From an uncultured Ruminococcus sp. (lineage in GTDB: Bacteria; Bacillota; Clostridia; Oscillospirales; Ruminococcaceae), in contig CAMNFW010000049.1 of NCBI GenBank assembly GCA_946537565.1, positions 1 to 11,432 on the forward strand: DNA of 11,432 bases. The letters run 5' to 3'. The notes beneath the pieces are model-generated. The model worked only from the letters and a program-made list of their open reading frames with translations. It was not told the origin of the DNA and did not search any database. Positions 1 to 5,538 of the stretch are shown piece by piece; position 1 is the stretch's first letter; each line of letters opens with the position of its first letter. The position numbers and the translations under genes are program-made.

Positions 1-182
1 CCTGTCCCCCGGTCTCCCCTCTTGGAAATACGGGCAAATATAAAGGTTTGATATAATTTAGAGGATTAAACTATTAAAGCATAGACTTCACCAGATTTTA
101 TCCCTTTTTACGTTCAAACTCCATATTTGTTTCCGGCAAAAATTACAAAGAAAATTTTTTTATTTGTTGCAATTGCCACTAT

Positions 183-208
183 TATAAACCACAGAAATGT
201 GGTATAAT
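183..208 (+). promoter_or_regulatory. Candidate extended -10 promoter with overlapping palindrome
   Basis: A perfect TATAAT lies at 203-208, preceded by TGG, giving an extended -10 (TGnTATAAT). No convincing -35 lies 16-18 bp upstream. A 6-bp inverted repeat, ACCACA-GAAA-TGTGGT (188-203), covers the extended -10 and could be a repressor operator. The predicted transcript start, near 215, leaves a leader of about 25 nt carrying the AAAGGAGAG ribosome site before the TTG start at 242. The rest of 1-182 shows no gene; a second extended -10-like TGATATAAT at 49-57 is weak. The promoter reading is inference from sequence. Confidence 0.5.
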
Positions 209-241
209 AATTATAAAAATATATAAAGGAGAGAAAAAACT

Positions 242-637
242 TTGAAAAAAAAGCTCATCATAGCCGCTGTATTTTCAGTGCTATGTCTTTCTTGTGTCTC
301 CTGCGGAGGAGATAATTCAGGCTCAGATCAGAGTCAGTCAACTACTTCATACTCTGCTGTAACTGATCAGAACGCTAACTCAAAATCAGATAGCAGCTAT
401 GTCCCGATCAGTGTTGAAGGTCAGACACCCAACTCCACCGGCTATATTAACCCACCCGGCACAAAGGAATTCGTAATGGTTATGAATCAGCCCAGCGATC
501 AGGGTTATATGAACGGCAGTCTCTTTGCTGGAGATGAAGTCGAGATATACGGAAGAGAATCAAACTGGCTGCTTATAAAATCCGGTGACATAACTGGATA
601 TGTAGAAGATGAGAACATTAGTTCTGAAAAACCGTAA
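242..637 (+). CDS. Small SH3-domain lipoprotein
   Basis: A 131-residue exported protein of unknown specific function. The N-terminus is a lipoprotein signal: KKK at 2-4, a hydrophobic stretch at 5-20, then Cys-Gly-Gly at 21-23 as the most likely lipidation site; -3 is an unusual Cys and C18 is an alternative. Residues 24-75 are Ser/Asp/Asn/Gln-rich, a typical disordered linker anchoring a domain to the membrane. Residues about 78-127 resemble a bacterial SH3 (SH3b) domain, with the pattern SLFAGDEVEIYGRE, NWLLIKSGD, TGYVEDENI; such domains often bind cell wall or peptides. The start is TTG, supported by AAAGGAGAG about 10 nt upstream and a start-proximal signal peptide; no ATG is near. It lies 25 bp before the flavodiiron gene and is probably cotranscribed. 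The lipoprotein call is firm; the ligand is unknown. Confidence 0.8.
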   Translation: MKKKLIIAAVFSVLCLSCVSCGGDNSGSDQSQSTTSYSAVTDQNANSKSDSSYVPISVEGQTPNSTGYINPPGTKEFVMVMNQPSDQGYMNGSLFAGDEVEIYGRESNWLLIKSGDITGYVEDENISSEKP

Positions 638-662
638 ATTTTAGAAATGAGGAAATGTACTT

Positions 663-1829
663 ATGAATAAGATCACACAGGATATTTACTACATCGGCGT
701 TAACGATCATCAGCTCGATCTGTTTGAGGGACAGTACGATGTCCCCAACGGTATGGCTTATAACTCTTACATCATCTGCGGTGACAAGATCGCTGTCTTC
801 GACACTGTAGACGCTAATTTCACTGACCAGTGGCTCGACAATATCGTCGAAGTCCTCGCTGACAGATCTCCAGATTATCTCATCGTTCAGCATATGGAGC
901 CTGACCATTCCGCTAATATCAAAAACTTCCTTGATAAATATCCAGCCACCACTGTAGTTGGAAATGCTAAGACCTTCTCTATGCTGGAAAATTTCTTTGA
1001 GGATATCACTCTCGGTGACAATAAACTCACCGTCAAGGACGGCGATACTCTCAGTCTCGGAAGTCATGAGCTTAAGTTCGTGTTCGCTCCGATGGTTCAC
1101 TGGCCAGAGGTTATGATGACCTATGATATCAAGGATAAGGTCTTCTTCACTGCTGATGCTTTTGGTAAATTCGGTGCGCTGGACGTTGACGAGGACTGGG
1201 CTTGTGAAGCTCGCAGATATTACTTCGGTATCGTTGGCAAATACGGCGCTCAGGTTCAGGCTCTCCTGAAAAAAGCTGCTGGACTTGACATTCAAACCAT
1301 TTGCCCTCTCCACGGACCTGTTCTTCTGAATAATCTGGATTATTACCTCGGTCTTTACAATACATGGTCAAGCTATGGTGTTGAGTCTGAGGGTATCTTC
1401 ATCGCTTATACTTCTGTATATGGAAATACTAAAAAGGCTGCTGAATATCTCGCTGAAAAGCTCACTGCTCTGGGCTGCCCGAAGGTTGCAATCAGTGACC
1501 TTGCAAGAGAAGATATGGCTGAGGCTGTTGAGGACGCTTTCCGCTATGGTAAACTCGTTCTCGCAACTACTACCTATAATGCCGGCGTGTTCCCATTTAT
1601 GAAAACCTTCATTGATGAGCTGACAGAAAGAAATTACCAGAACAGGACTATCGCTCTCATCGAAAACGGTTCATGGGCTCCTACTGCTGCTAAGGGTATG
1701 CGTGCTATGTTCGAGAAATCAAAGAATATCAATATTCTTGATAATACTGTTACGATCAAGTCTGCTGTTAAATCTGCTGACTACGCTAAGCTTGATGCAC
1801 TGGCTGATGAGCTGATGAAACTGGACTGA
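663..1829 (+). CDS. fprA: Flavodiiron protein (A-type, O2/NO reductase)
   Basis: Cytoplasmic flavodiiron protein of 388 residues, the normal size of the two-domain class. It reduces O2 to water and/or NO to N2O, using electrons usually delivered by rubredoxin, and protects anaerobes from oxygen and nitrosative stress. The N-terminal metallo-beta-lactamase domain (about 1-245) carries a complete diiron ligand set: H77, E79, D81 and H82 in HMEPDH, H146 in MVHWPE, D165 in TADAFG and H217 in PLHGP. The C-terminal flavodoxin domain (about 245-385) has the FMN phosphate loop TSVYGNT at 250-256 and the TTTYNAG segment at 302-308. No rubredoxin or NADH-oxidase fusion is present, so the electron donor must be encoded elsewhere. 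GAGGAA lies about 10 nt before the ATG. It sits between the SH3 lipoprotein and thioredoxin in one plus-strand unit. O2 versus NO preference cannot be read from sequence. Confidence 0.95.
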   Translation: MNKITQDIYYIGVNDHQLDLFEGQYDVPNGMAYNSYIICGDKIAVFDTVDANFTDQWLDNIVEVLADRSPDYLIVQHMEPDHSANIKNFLDKYPATTVVGNAKTFSMLENFFEDITLGDNKLTVKDGDTLSLGSHELKFVFAPMVHWPEVMMTYDIKDKVFFTADAFGKFGALDVDEDWACEARRYYFGIVGKYGAQVQALLKKAAGLDIQTICPLHGPVLLNNLDYYLGLYNTWSSYGVESEGIFIAYTSVYGNTKKAAEYLAEKLTALGCPKVAISDLAREDMAEAVEDAFRYGKLVLATTTYNAGVFPFMKTFIDELTERNYQNRTIALIENGSWAPTAAKGMRAMFEKSKNINILDNTVTIKSAVKSADYAKLDALADELMKLD

Positions 1830-1857
1830 TCACACTTATTTTTAAAGGAGGTTCATT

Positions 1858-2175
1858 ATGAACGAGATCACTATCACCAAGGACAATTTTGATGAGGAAG
1901 TAAGAAATTACAAGGGTCTTCCTGTACTGCTGGATTTCTGGGCAGAATGGTGCGGTCCATGCAGAATGCTCGGCCCTATCGTTGAGCAGATCGCTGACGA
2001 ATATGACGGAAAAGTCAAGGTCGGCAAGATTAATGTTGATGACGAGCCTGAGCTGGCAGCTGCTTTCAGAGTTGAAAGCATTCCTATGCTGGTGGTTGTC
2101 AAGGACGGCGTTATCCAGACCACATCTGTGGGTCTAAGACCAAAAGACCATGTCATTTCATTACTGGGCTTATAA
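1858..2175 (+). CDS. trxA: Thioredoxin
   Basis: Thioredoxin of 105 residues, standard length, a general cytoplasmic disulfide reductase normally recycled by thioredoxin reductase. The redox site is WCGPC at 31-35 (C32 and C35), inside the DFWAEWCGPC context, and the cis-proline is P76 in SIPML; the residue after it is Met rather than the common Thr. D26 in LLDFW is the usual buried acid. A strong AAGGAGG lies 6 nt before the ATG. The gene starts 28 bp after fprA and is followed by an intrinsic terminator, so it is the last gene of the lipoprotein-fprA-trxA unit. The pairing with fprA suggests an oxidative-stress module (inference); no thioredoxin reductase is in the window. Confidence 0.95.
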   Translation: MNEITITKDNFDEEVRNYKGLPVLLDFWAEWCGPCRMLGPIVEQIADEYDGKVKVGKINVDDEPELAAAFRVESIPMLVVVKDGVIQTTSVGLRPKDHVISLLGL

Positions 2176-2181
2176 AAATTC

Positions 2182-2210
2182 AAGGGGCTGTTTTCACAGT
2201 CCCTTTTTTT
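2182..2210 (+). terminator. Rho-independent terminator after trxA
   Basis: GGGGCTGT (2184-2191), loop TTTC, ACAGTCCC (2196-2203) form an 8-bp stem with one G-U pair, extendable by two A-T pairs, followed directly by seven T. It starts seven bases after the trxA stop codon and closes the plus-strand operon. Confidence 0.9.
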
Positions 2211-2229
2211 GTTTACAATTCAATTTTCG

Positions 2230-2261
2230 GAGCATACTATAATTGAGGTGATAGTATGCTC
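2230..2261 (+). promoter_or_regulatory. Perfect 11-bp inverted repeat enclosing the SD and covering the start codon
   Basis: GAGCATACTAT (2230-2240) and ATAGTATGCTC (2251-2261) are exact reverse complements, separated by the 10-nt loop AATTGAGGTG. In RNA, the ATG of the downstream 30-codon gene (2256-2258) is paired in the 3' arm and the GAGGTG ribosome site is in the loop. At DNA level the same repeat contains a perfect TATAAT (2238-2243), with a TTTACA 20 bp upstream (2212-2217), a poor spacing. If that promoter is used, the transcript would start near 2250, have almost no leader and lack the full hairpin. The repeat could therefore be an operator, an RNA switch, or both. The structure is seen; the role is inferred. 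Confidence 0.6.
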
Positions 2262-2348
2262 AATTTTATTTTAGGATCGATGTTCGGCGGAACATTGGGT
2301 GTTGTTGCAATGTGTCTCTGTACTGCTGCAAAAACTGAAAATGACTAA
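2256..2348 (+). CDS. Small single-span membrane peptide, DUF3789-like
   Basis: A 30-codon gene. The peptide begins MLNFILGSMFGGTLGVV, has one hydrophobic segment (about residues 3-25) with a GG motif at 11-12 and cysteines at 20 and 22, and ends in the polar tail KTEND. Start MxxFxxGxxxGGxxGVVxMCL and length match my recollection of Pfam DUF3789, tiny membrane proteins of unknown function common in clostridia and their mobile elements. GAGGTG lies 5 nt before the ATG, which supports translation. It sits alone between the trxA terminator and the serS terminator, convergent with serS. The start region lies in a perfect inverted repeat (2230-2261). The function is unknown; a holin-like or regulatory micropeptide cannot be excluded. 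Confidence 0.65.
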   Translation: MLNFILGSMFGGTLGVVAMCLCTAAKTEND

Positions 2349-2358
2349 CGAAGTCAGC

Positions 2359-2391
2359 AAAAAAAGGGGAAGCCAACTGAATGGTTTCCCC
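2359..2391 (-). terminator. Rho-independent terminator of the parA-parB-serS unit
   Basis: Read on the minus strand, GGGGAAACCA and TGGCTTCCCC (2391-2382 and 2375-2366) pair with one A-C mismatch around a 6-nt loop, then seven T (2365-2359). It starts seven bases after the serS stop. On the plus strand the hairpin is followed by no T-run, so it does not obviously terminate the converging DUF3789-like transcript. Confidence 0.88.
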
Positions 2392-2398
2392 GATAGGA

Positions 2399-3676
2399 TT
2401 ATTTTATAATATCTTTTCTCATGTACGGACGAAGTGCCTCTGGGATTCTGATTGTGCCGTCCTCGTTGAGATTATTTTCAAGGAAAGCGATCAGCATTCT
2501 CGGCGGAGCAACAACCGTATTGTTCAATGTATGAGCAAAGTACTTTGAACCGTCCTCAGCCTTCACTCTAATGCCAAGTCTTCTTGCTTGAGCATCGCCA
2601 AGATTTGAGCAGCTGCCCACCTCAAAATACTTCTTCTGTCTCGGTGACCACGCTTCTACATCAATACTCTTGACCTTAAGATCAGCCAGATCTCCTGAAC
2701 AGCATTCCAATGTACGAACAGGAATGTCAAGAGTGCGGAAGAATTCAACTGTGTAGCTGTAAAGCTTGTGGAACCAGTCCATGCTTTCCTCCGGCTTGCA
2801 GACAACGATCATCTCCTGCTTCTCGAACTGGTGGATACGATAAACACCACGCTCTTCGATTCCATGAGCGCCGACTTCTTTTCTGAAGCAAGGTGAATAG
2901 CTGGTTAGAGTTTTAGGAAGCTCAGCCTCTGGAATAATGGTATCAATGAATTTTCCAATCATTGAATGCTCGCTGGTACCGATGAGATAAAGGTCTTCGC
3001 CTTCTATTTTGTACATCATTCCTTCCATTTCAGCGAAGCTCATAACACCTGTAACAACATCGCTTCTTATCATAAACGGAGGTATGTAGTAAACAAATCC
3101 CTTATCGATCATAAAATCACGGGCATACGAAAGAATACAAGACTGGAGCTGAGCGATATCACCGCAGAGGTAATAAAAACCATTTCCGCTGGTTTTTCTT
3201 GCGCTGTCCAGGTCAATTCCGTTGACTTTCTCCATGATATCAACATGATAGGGCACTTCAAAATCTGGAACAAACGGTTCACCAAAGCGCTCAACCTCTA
3301 CGTTTTCACTGTCGTCCTTGCCGATCGGCACGCTGTCATCAATAATATTCGGAATAACCAGCATGATCTTGCGTATATCTTCCTCCAGCTTGATCTCCAG
3401 CTGTTCCATTTCAGTGAGCTTATTGCCGATCTCAGCAACCTCAGCCTTAACACGTTCAGCTTCGTCCTTCAAACCCTTAGACATAAATCCGCCGATTTCC
3501 TTGCTTTTAACCTTACGCTGATTACGCAGTGAATCGCAGGCGACCTTAGTTTCTCTGAACTGCTTGTCCAACTCAATAACCTGATCAACAAGCTCAAGCT
3601 TATGATCCTGAAATTTCTTTTTGATATTTTCTTTAACTAAATCTGGGTTTGTTCTGATCAATTTAATGTCTATCAT
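2399..3676 (-). CDS. serS: Seryl-tRNA synthetase
   Basis: Class II synthetase charging tRNA-Ser (and tRNA-Sec where present) with serine, 425 residues, normal length. Residues about 1-110 form the tRNA-binding arm with a long coiled coil (about 30-105). The catalytic core follows: TSE at 234-236 (serine pocket), motif 2 FRKE (264-267) with RIHQFEKQE (280-288), and motif 3 around LNNTVVAPPR (384-393), keeping the ATP-binding Arg393. Compared with the usual bacterial NGSGLAVGR, motif 3 and the neighbouring GDAQARRLGIR and DGTIRIPEALRPY segments look more like archaeal/eukaryotic cytosolic SerRS as I remember them. The ATG is preceded by AAGGAG at 8 nt; the SD abuts the parB stop 12 bp upstream, so serS is the last gene of the parA-parB-serS unit. 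No T-box leader is present. Confidence 0.95.
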   Translation of the reverse strand: MIDIKLIRTNPDLVKENIKKKFQDHKLELVDQVIELDKQFRETKVACDSLRNQRKVKSKEIGGFMSKGLKDEAERVKAEVAEIGNKLTEMEQLEIKLEEDIRKIMLVIPNIIDDSVPIGKDDSENVEVERFGEPFVPDFEVPYHVDIMEKVNGIDLDSARKTSGNGFYYLCGDIAQLQSCILSYARDFMIDKGFVYYIPPFMIRSDVVTGVMSFAEMEGMMYKIEGEDLYLIGTSEHSMIGKFIDTIIPEAELPKTLTSYSPCFRKEVGAHGIEERGVYRIHQFEKQEMIVVCKPEESMDWFHKLYSYTVEFFRTLDIPVRTLECCSGDLADLKVKSIDVEAWSPRQKKYFEVGSCSNLGDAQARRLGIRVKAEDGSKYFAHTLNNTVVAPPRMLIAFLENNLNEDGTIRIPEALRPYMRKDIIK

Positions 3677-3688
3677 TTTAAAAACTCC

Positions 3689-4537
3689 TTAATATTCATC
3701 TGTCAGCTTCTGTACAAGAGCTGACAGATCATCTTTATCATAAAATTCAAGTGTAATAACGCCCTTATTTTTACCATAATCGACTTTAACTCGTCTGCCG
3801 AGGCGTTCATTCAAAGAAATTTCCATTTCGATGAAATAATTGTCGATCTTTCTATCAGATTTCATCTCATCGTCCTCCTGCATGAGAGATTTCTGAGCTA
3901 ATCTTTCTACCTGACGAACGGTCAAACCACCGTCTGAGGCTTTGATCGCTGTTTGAATAAGCAGCTCTTCATCTTCAAAAGCGAGCAGAGCTTTAGCGTG
4001 ACCTGCCGAAATATCGCCATTTTCCAGCATGCCGAGAACCATATCCGGCAAACTGAGGATCCTGACTGAATTTGCAATTGAAGATCGTGATCTTCCGACC
4101 ATTTTCGCAACTTGATCTTGAGTCATACCGTAATTTTCAATCAGCTCGTTATAACCTTTAGCCTCTTCAACGGGGTTAAGGTTTTCACGCTGAAGGTTTT
4201 CGATGATAGCGATCTGCATAGCCTGAAGATCTGAAAGCTCCTTTATGTTAACAGGAACTTCATCAAGTCCCAGCATTCTTGCAGCTCTCCATCTGCGCTC
4301 ACCCGCAACGATCTGATATCCGCCGCTGCTGAGAGGTCTGACGAGAATTGGCTGTAAAATGCCATGCTCTCGAATTGACTCAGCAAGAGAAGTTATAGCT
4401 TCATCGTTAAAATTTTTTCTTGGCTGATTACGGTTTGGCTCCAGCTCAGAAGTACGCAAAGTCTTTTTAACCTGAACGTCGCTTGAATTATCGCTGAACA
4501 GGGTATCCAGACCTGCACCTAATCCACCTTTAGCCAT
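3689..4537 (-). CDS. parB: Chromosome-partitioning protein ParB (Spo0J)
   Basis: CTP-dependent DNA clamp that loads at parS, spreads, recruits SMC and stimulates ParA. With the ATG at 4537 it has 282 residues and starts MAKGGLGAGLDTLF, the usual family N-terminus including the basic Gly-rich ParA-activating stretch. CTP-binding motifs are intact: GERRWR at 79-84 and ENLQR at 113-117. The HTH (about 137-164) contains GRSRSSIAN; the Arg at 151 corresponds to the parS-type specificity residue. A C-terminal dimerisation domain with GRRVKVDYGKNKG follows at about 235-282. An upstream in-frame TTG at 4543 is possible, but the family start favours the ATG. The only good SD is 24 nt from the ATG, with a hairpin in between. 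It lies 33 bp after parA and 12 bp before serS. Four parS sites are in this window. Confidence 0.95.
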   Translation of the reverse strand: MAKGGLGAGLDTLFSDNSSDVQVKKTLRTSELEPNRNQPRKNFNDEAITSLAESIREHGILQPILVRPLSSGGYQIVAGERRWRAARMLGLDEVPVNIKELSDLQAMQIAIIENLQRENLNPVEEAKGYNELIENYGMTQDQVAKMVGRSRSSIANSVRILSLPDMVLGMLENGDISAGHAKALLAFEDEELLIQTAIKASDGGLTVRQVERLAQKSLMQEDDEMKSDRKIDNYFIEMEISLNERLGRRVKVDYGKNKGVITLEFYDKDDLSALVQKLTDEY

Positions 4538-4568
4538 AAGCAATTCTGTTCTGAGAACAGTCTCCTTT
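4538..4568 (-). promoter_or_regulatory. Distant SD plus intervening hairpin ahead of parB
   Basis: The only strong ribosome site before parB is AAAGGAG (4568-4562), directly after the parA stop. It lies 24 nt from the ATG and 18 nt from the alternative TTG. Between them is the perfect inverted repeat CTGTTCT-C-AGAACAG (4560-4546). Folding it removes 15 nt and leaves about 9 nt from GGAG to the ATG, an ideal spacing. The repeat is seen; the ribosome-bridging role is inference. A DNA-operator role is also possible. Confidence 0.5.
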
Positions 4569-4570
4569 CG

Positions 4571-5380
4571 TTATTTTTTAAAATTAAATATACCTCTTCT
4601 TTTCTTTTTAGGAAGTTCGAGGGGTTCATGGAGTATTTCGTGACAAAGAAGCTCATACGACTCCGCACCCTTAGATGATTTGTCGTAATACATAACAGGT
4701 TTTCCGTGGCTTGGAGCTTCGGAGATTCTGACATTTCTCGGTATTTTAGTTTCAAAAACCTTATCAGGAAAATACTTTTGAACTTCAGCGACAACATCAT
4801 TTGCAACATTAAGTCTACCGTCAAACATAGTAAACAAAATTCCCTCAATTTCAAGGGTTGGATTATAGTTATTTTTAACAATTTTGATTGTATTGACCAG
4901 CTGAGATAGACCTTCCAGTGCAAAGAATTCTGCAAGCATTGGCACAATAATACTATCGCTTGCTACAAGAGCATTGATAGTAAGGGTGCCAAGTGCAGGA
5001 GGGCAGTCGATGAATATGTAATCGAAGGTATCTTTAACCTGTAGAAGCTGCATTTTAAGGCGATTTACACGGTTTTCCATGCCAGCAAGCTCGATTTCAG
5101 CGCCTGCGAGGGACTCTAAAGCCGGAATTATCGAAATATTCTCAAATCCAGTATCTATAATTGCATCAGTGACCTTGTTTTTACCGATGATAACCTCATA
5201 AATTGAAGCAGAAACTGAACGTTTTTTTATACCAAAACCGGTAGTAGAGTTTCCCTGTGGGTCAAAATCCACACAAAGGCATTTAAAGCCTCTTGAGCCT
5301 AAATATGCAAGGATATTGACTACTGAAGTAGACTTTCCAACACCGCCTTTTTGGTTTGTCACGGCAATAATTTTACCCAT
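4571..5380 (-). CDS. parA: Chromosome-partitioning ATPase ParA (Soj)
   Basis: Deviant Walker-type ATPase that binds DNA non-specifically as an ATP dimer, is released by ParB, and moves or positions origins; in Bacillus it also modulates DnaA. 269 residues. Walker A KGGVGKST at 11-18 with the signature lysine, Walker A' DFDPQGN at 38-44, Walker B IDCPP at 124-128. It is slightly longer than I recall for B. subtilis Soj because of a C-terminal tail ending in the basic KKKRRGIFNFKK (258-269), which could add DNA contact (inference). GAAAGGAAG lies about 7 nt before the ATG. A consensus-like promoter and three parS sites lie just upstream, so ParB may regulate its own unit. First gene of parA-parB-serS. 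Confidence 0.95.
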   Translation of the reverse strand: MGKIIAVTNQKGGVGKSTSVVNILAYLGSRGFKCLCVDFDPQGNSTTGFGIKKRSVSASIYEVIIGKNKVTDAIIDTGFENISIIPALESLAGAEIELAGMENRVNRLKMQLLQVKDTFDYIFIDCPPALGTLTINALVASDSIIVPMLAEFFALEGLSQLVNTIKIVKNNYNPTLEIEGILFTMFDGRLNVANDVVAEVQKYFPDKVFETKIPRNVRISEAPSHGKPVMYYDKSSKGAESYELLCHEILHEPLELPKKKRRGIFNFKK

Positions 5381-5409
5381 AGAATCTTCCTTTCAAATGT
5401 TATAAATTA

Positions 5410-5438
5410 ATTATATCACCTTTTCCCTTATTTGTAAA
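5410..5438 (-). promoter_or_regulatory. Sigma-A-type promoter of parA-parB-serS
   Basis: On the minus strand, TTTACA (5438-5433), a 17-bp spacer and TATAAT (5415-5410): one mismatch to consensus and ideal spacing. The predicted start near 5403 gives a leader of about 22 nt carrying the parA SD. The nearest parS begins 30 bp upstream of the -35, close enough for spreading ParB to affect it. Confidence 0.8.
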
Positions 5439-5467
5439 TAGGATATTTGAGTTTTTTCAAAAAAAAT

Positions 5468-5483
5468 TGTTCCACATGAAACA
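5468..5483. promoter_or_regulatory. parS site, variant
   Basis: TGTTCCACATGAAACA matches the Firmicute consensus TGTTnCACGTGnAACA except for A instead of G in the CACGTG core. It is the site nearest the parA promoter and probably the weakest of the cluster. Its centre is 19 bp from the next site. Confidence 0.8.
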
Positions 5484-5486
5484 TTA

Positions 5487-5502
5487 TGTTCCACGTGGAA
5501 CA
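5487..5502. promoter_or_regulatory. parS site, perfect palindrome
   Basis: TGTTCCACGTGGAACA is a perfect 16-bp palindrome fitting the parS consensus. Middle site of the noc-parA cluster and identical to the site between mnmE and mnmG. Confidence 0.95.
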
Positions 5503-5517
5503 GCCATAAAAGAAAAG

Positions 5518-5533
5518 TGTTTCACGTGGAACA
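5518..5533. promoter_or_regulatory. parS site
   Basis: TGTTTCACGTGGAACA fits the parS consensus, with one half as in the B. subtilis site. It lies six bases past the noc stop codon and 31 bp centre to centre from the middle site. Confidence 0.95.
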
Positions 5534-5538
5534 AATAA

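Noticed and set aside
618..1313. Long open frame antisense to the flavodiiron gene
   Set aside because: It is fully opposite a gene with complete motifs, has no ribosome site and its translation resembles no family; it is a codon-usage shadow.
2966..3532. 188-codon open frame antisense to serS
   Set aside because: It is opposite the conserved SerRS core, and no SD or recognisable domain is visible.
4546..4560. LexA/SOS-box reading of the CTGTTCT-C-AGAACAG palindrome
   Set aside because: Spacing and half-site orientation fit neither the Gram-positive box (GAACnnnnGTTC) nor the E. coli 16-bp box.
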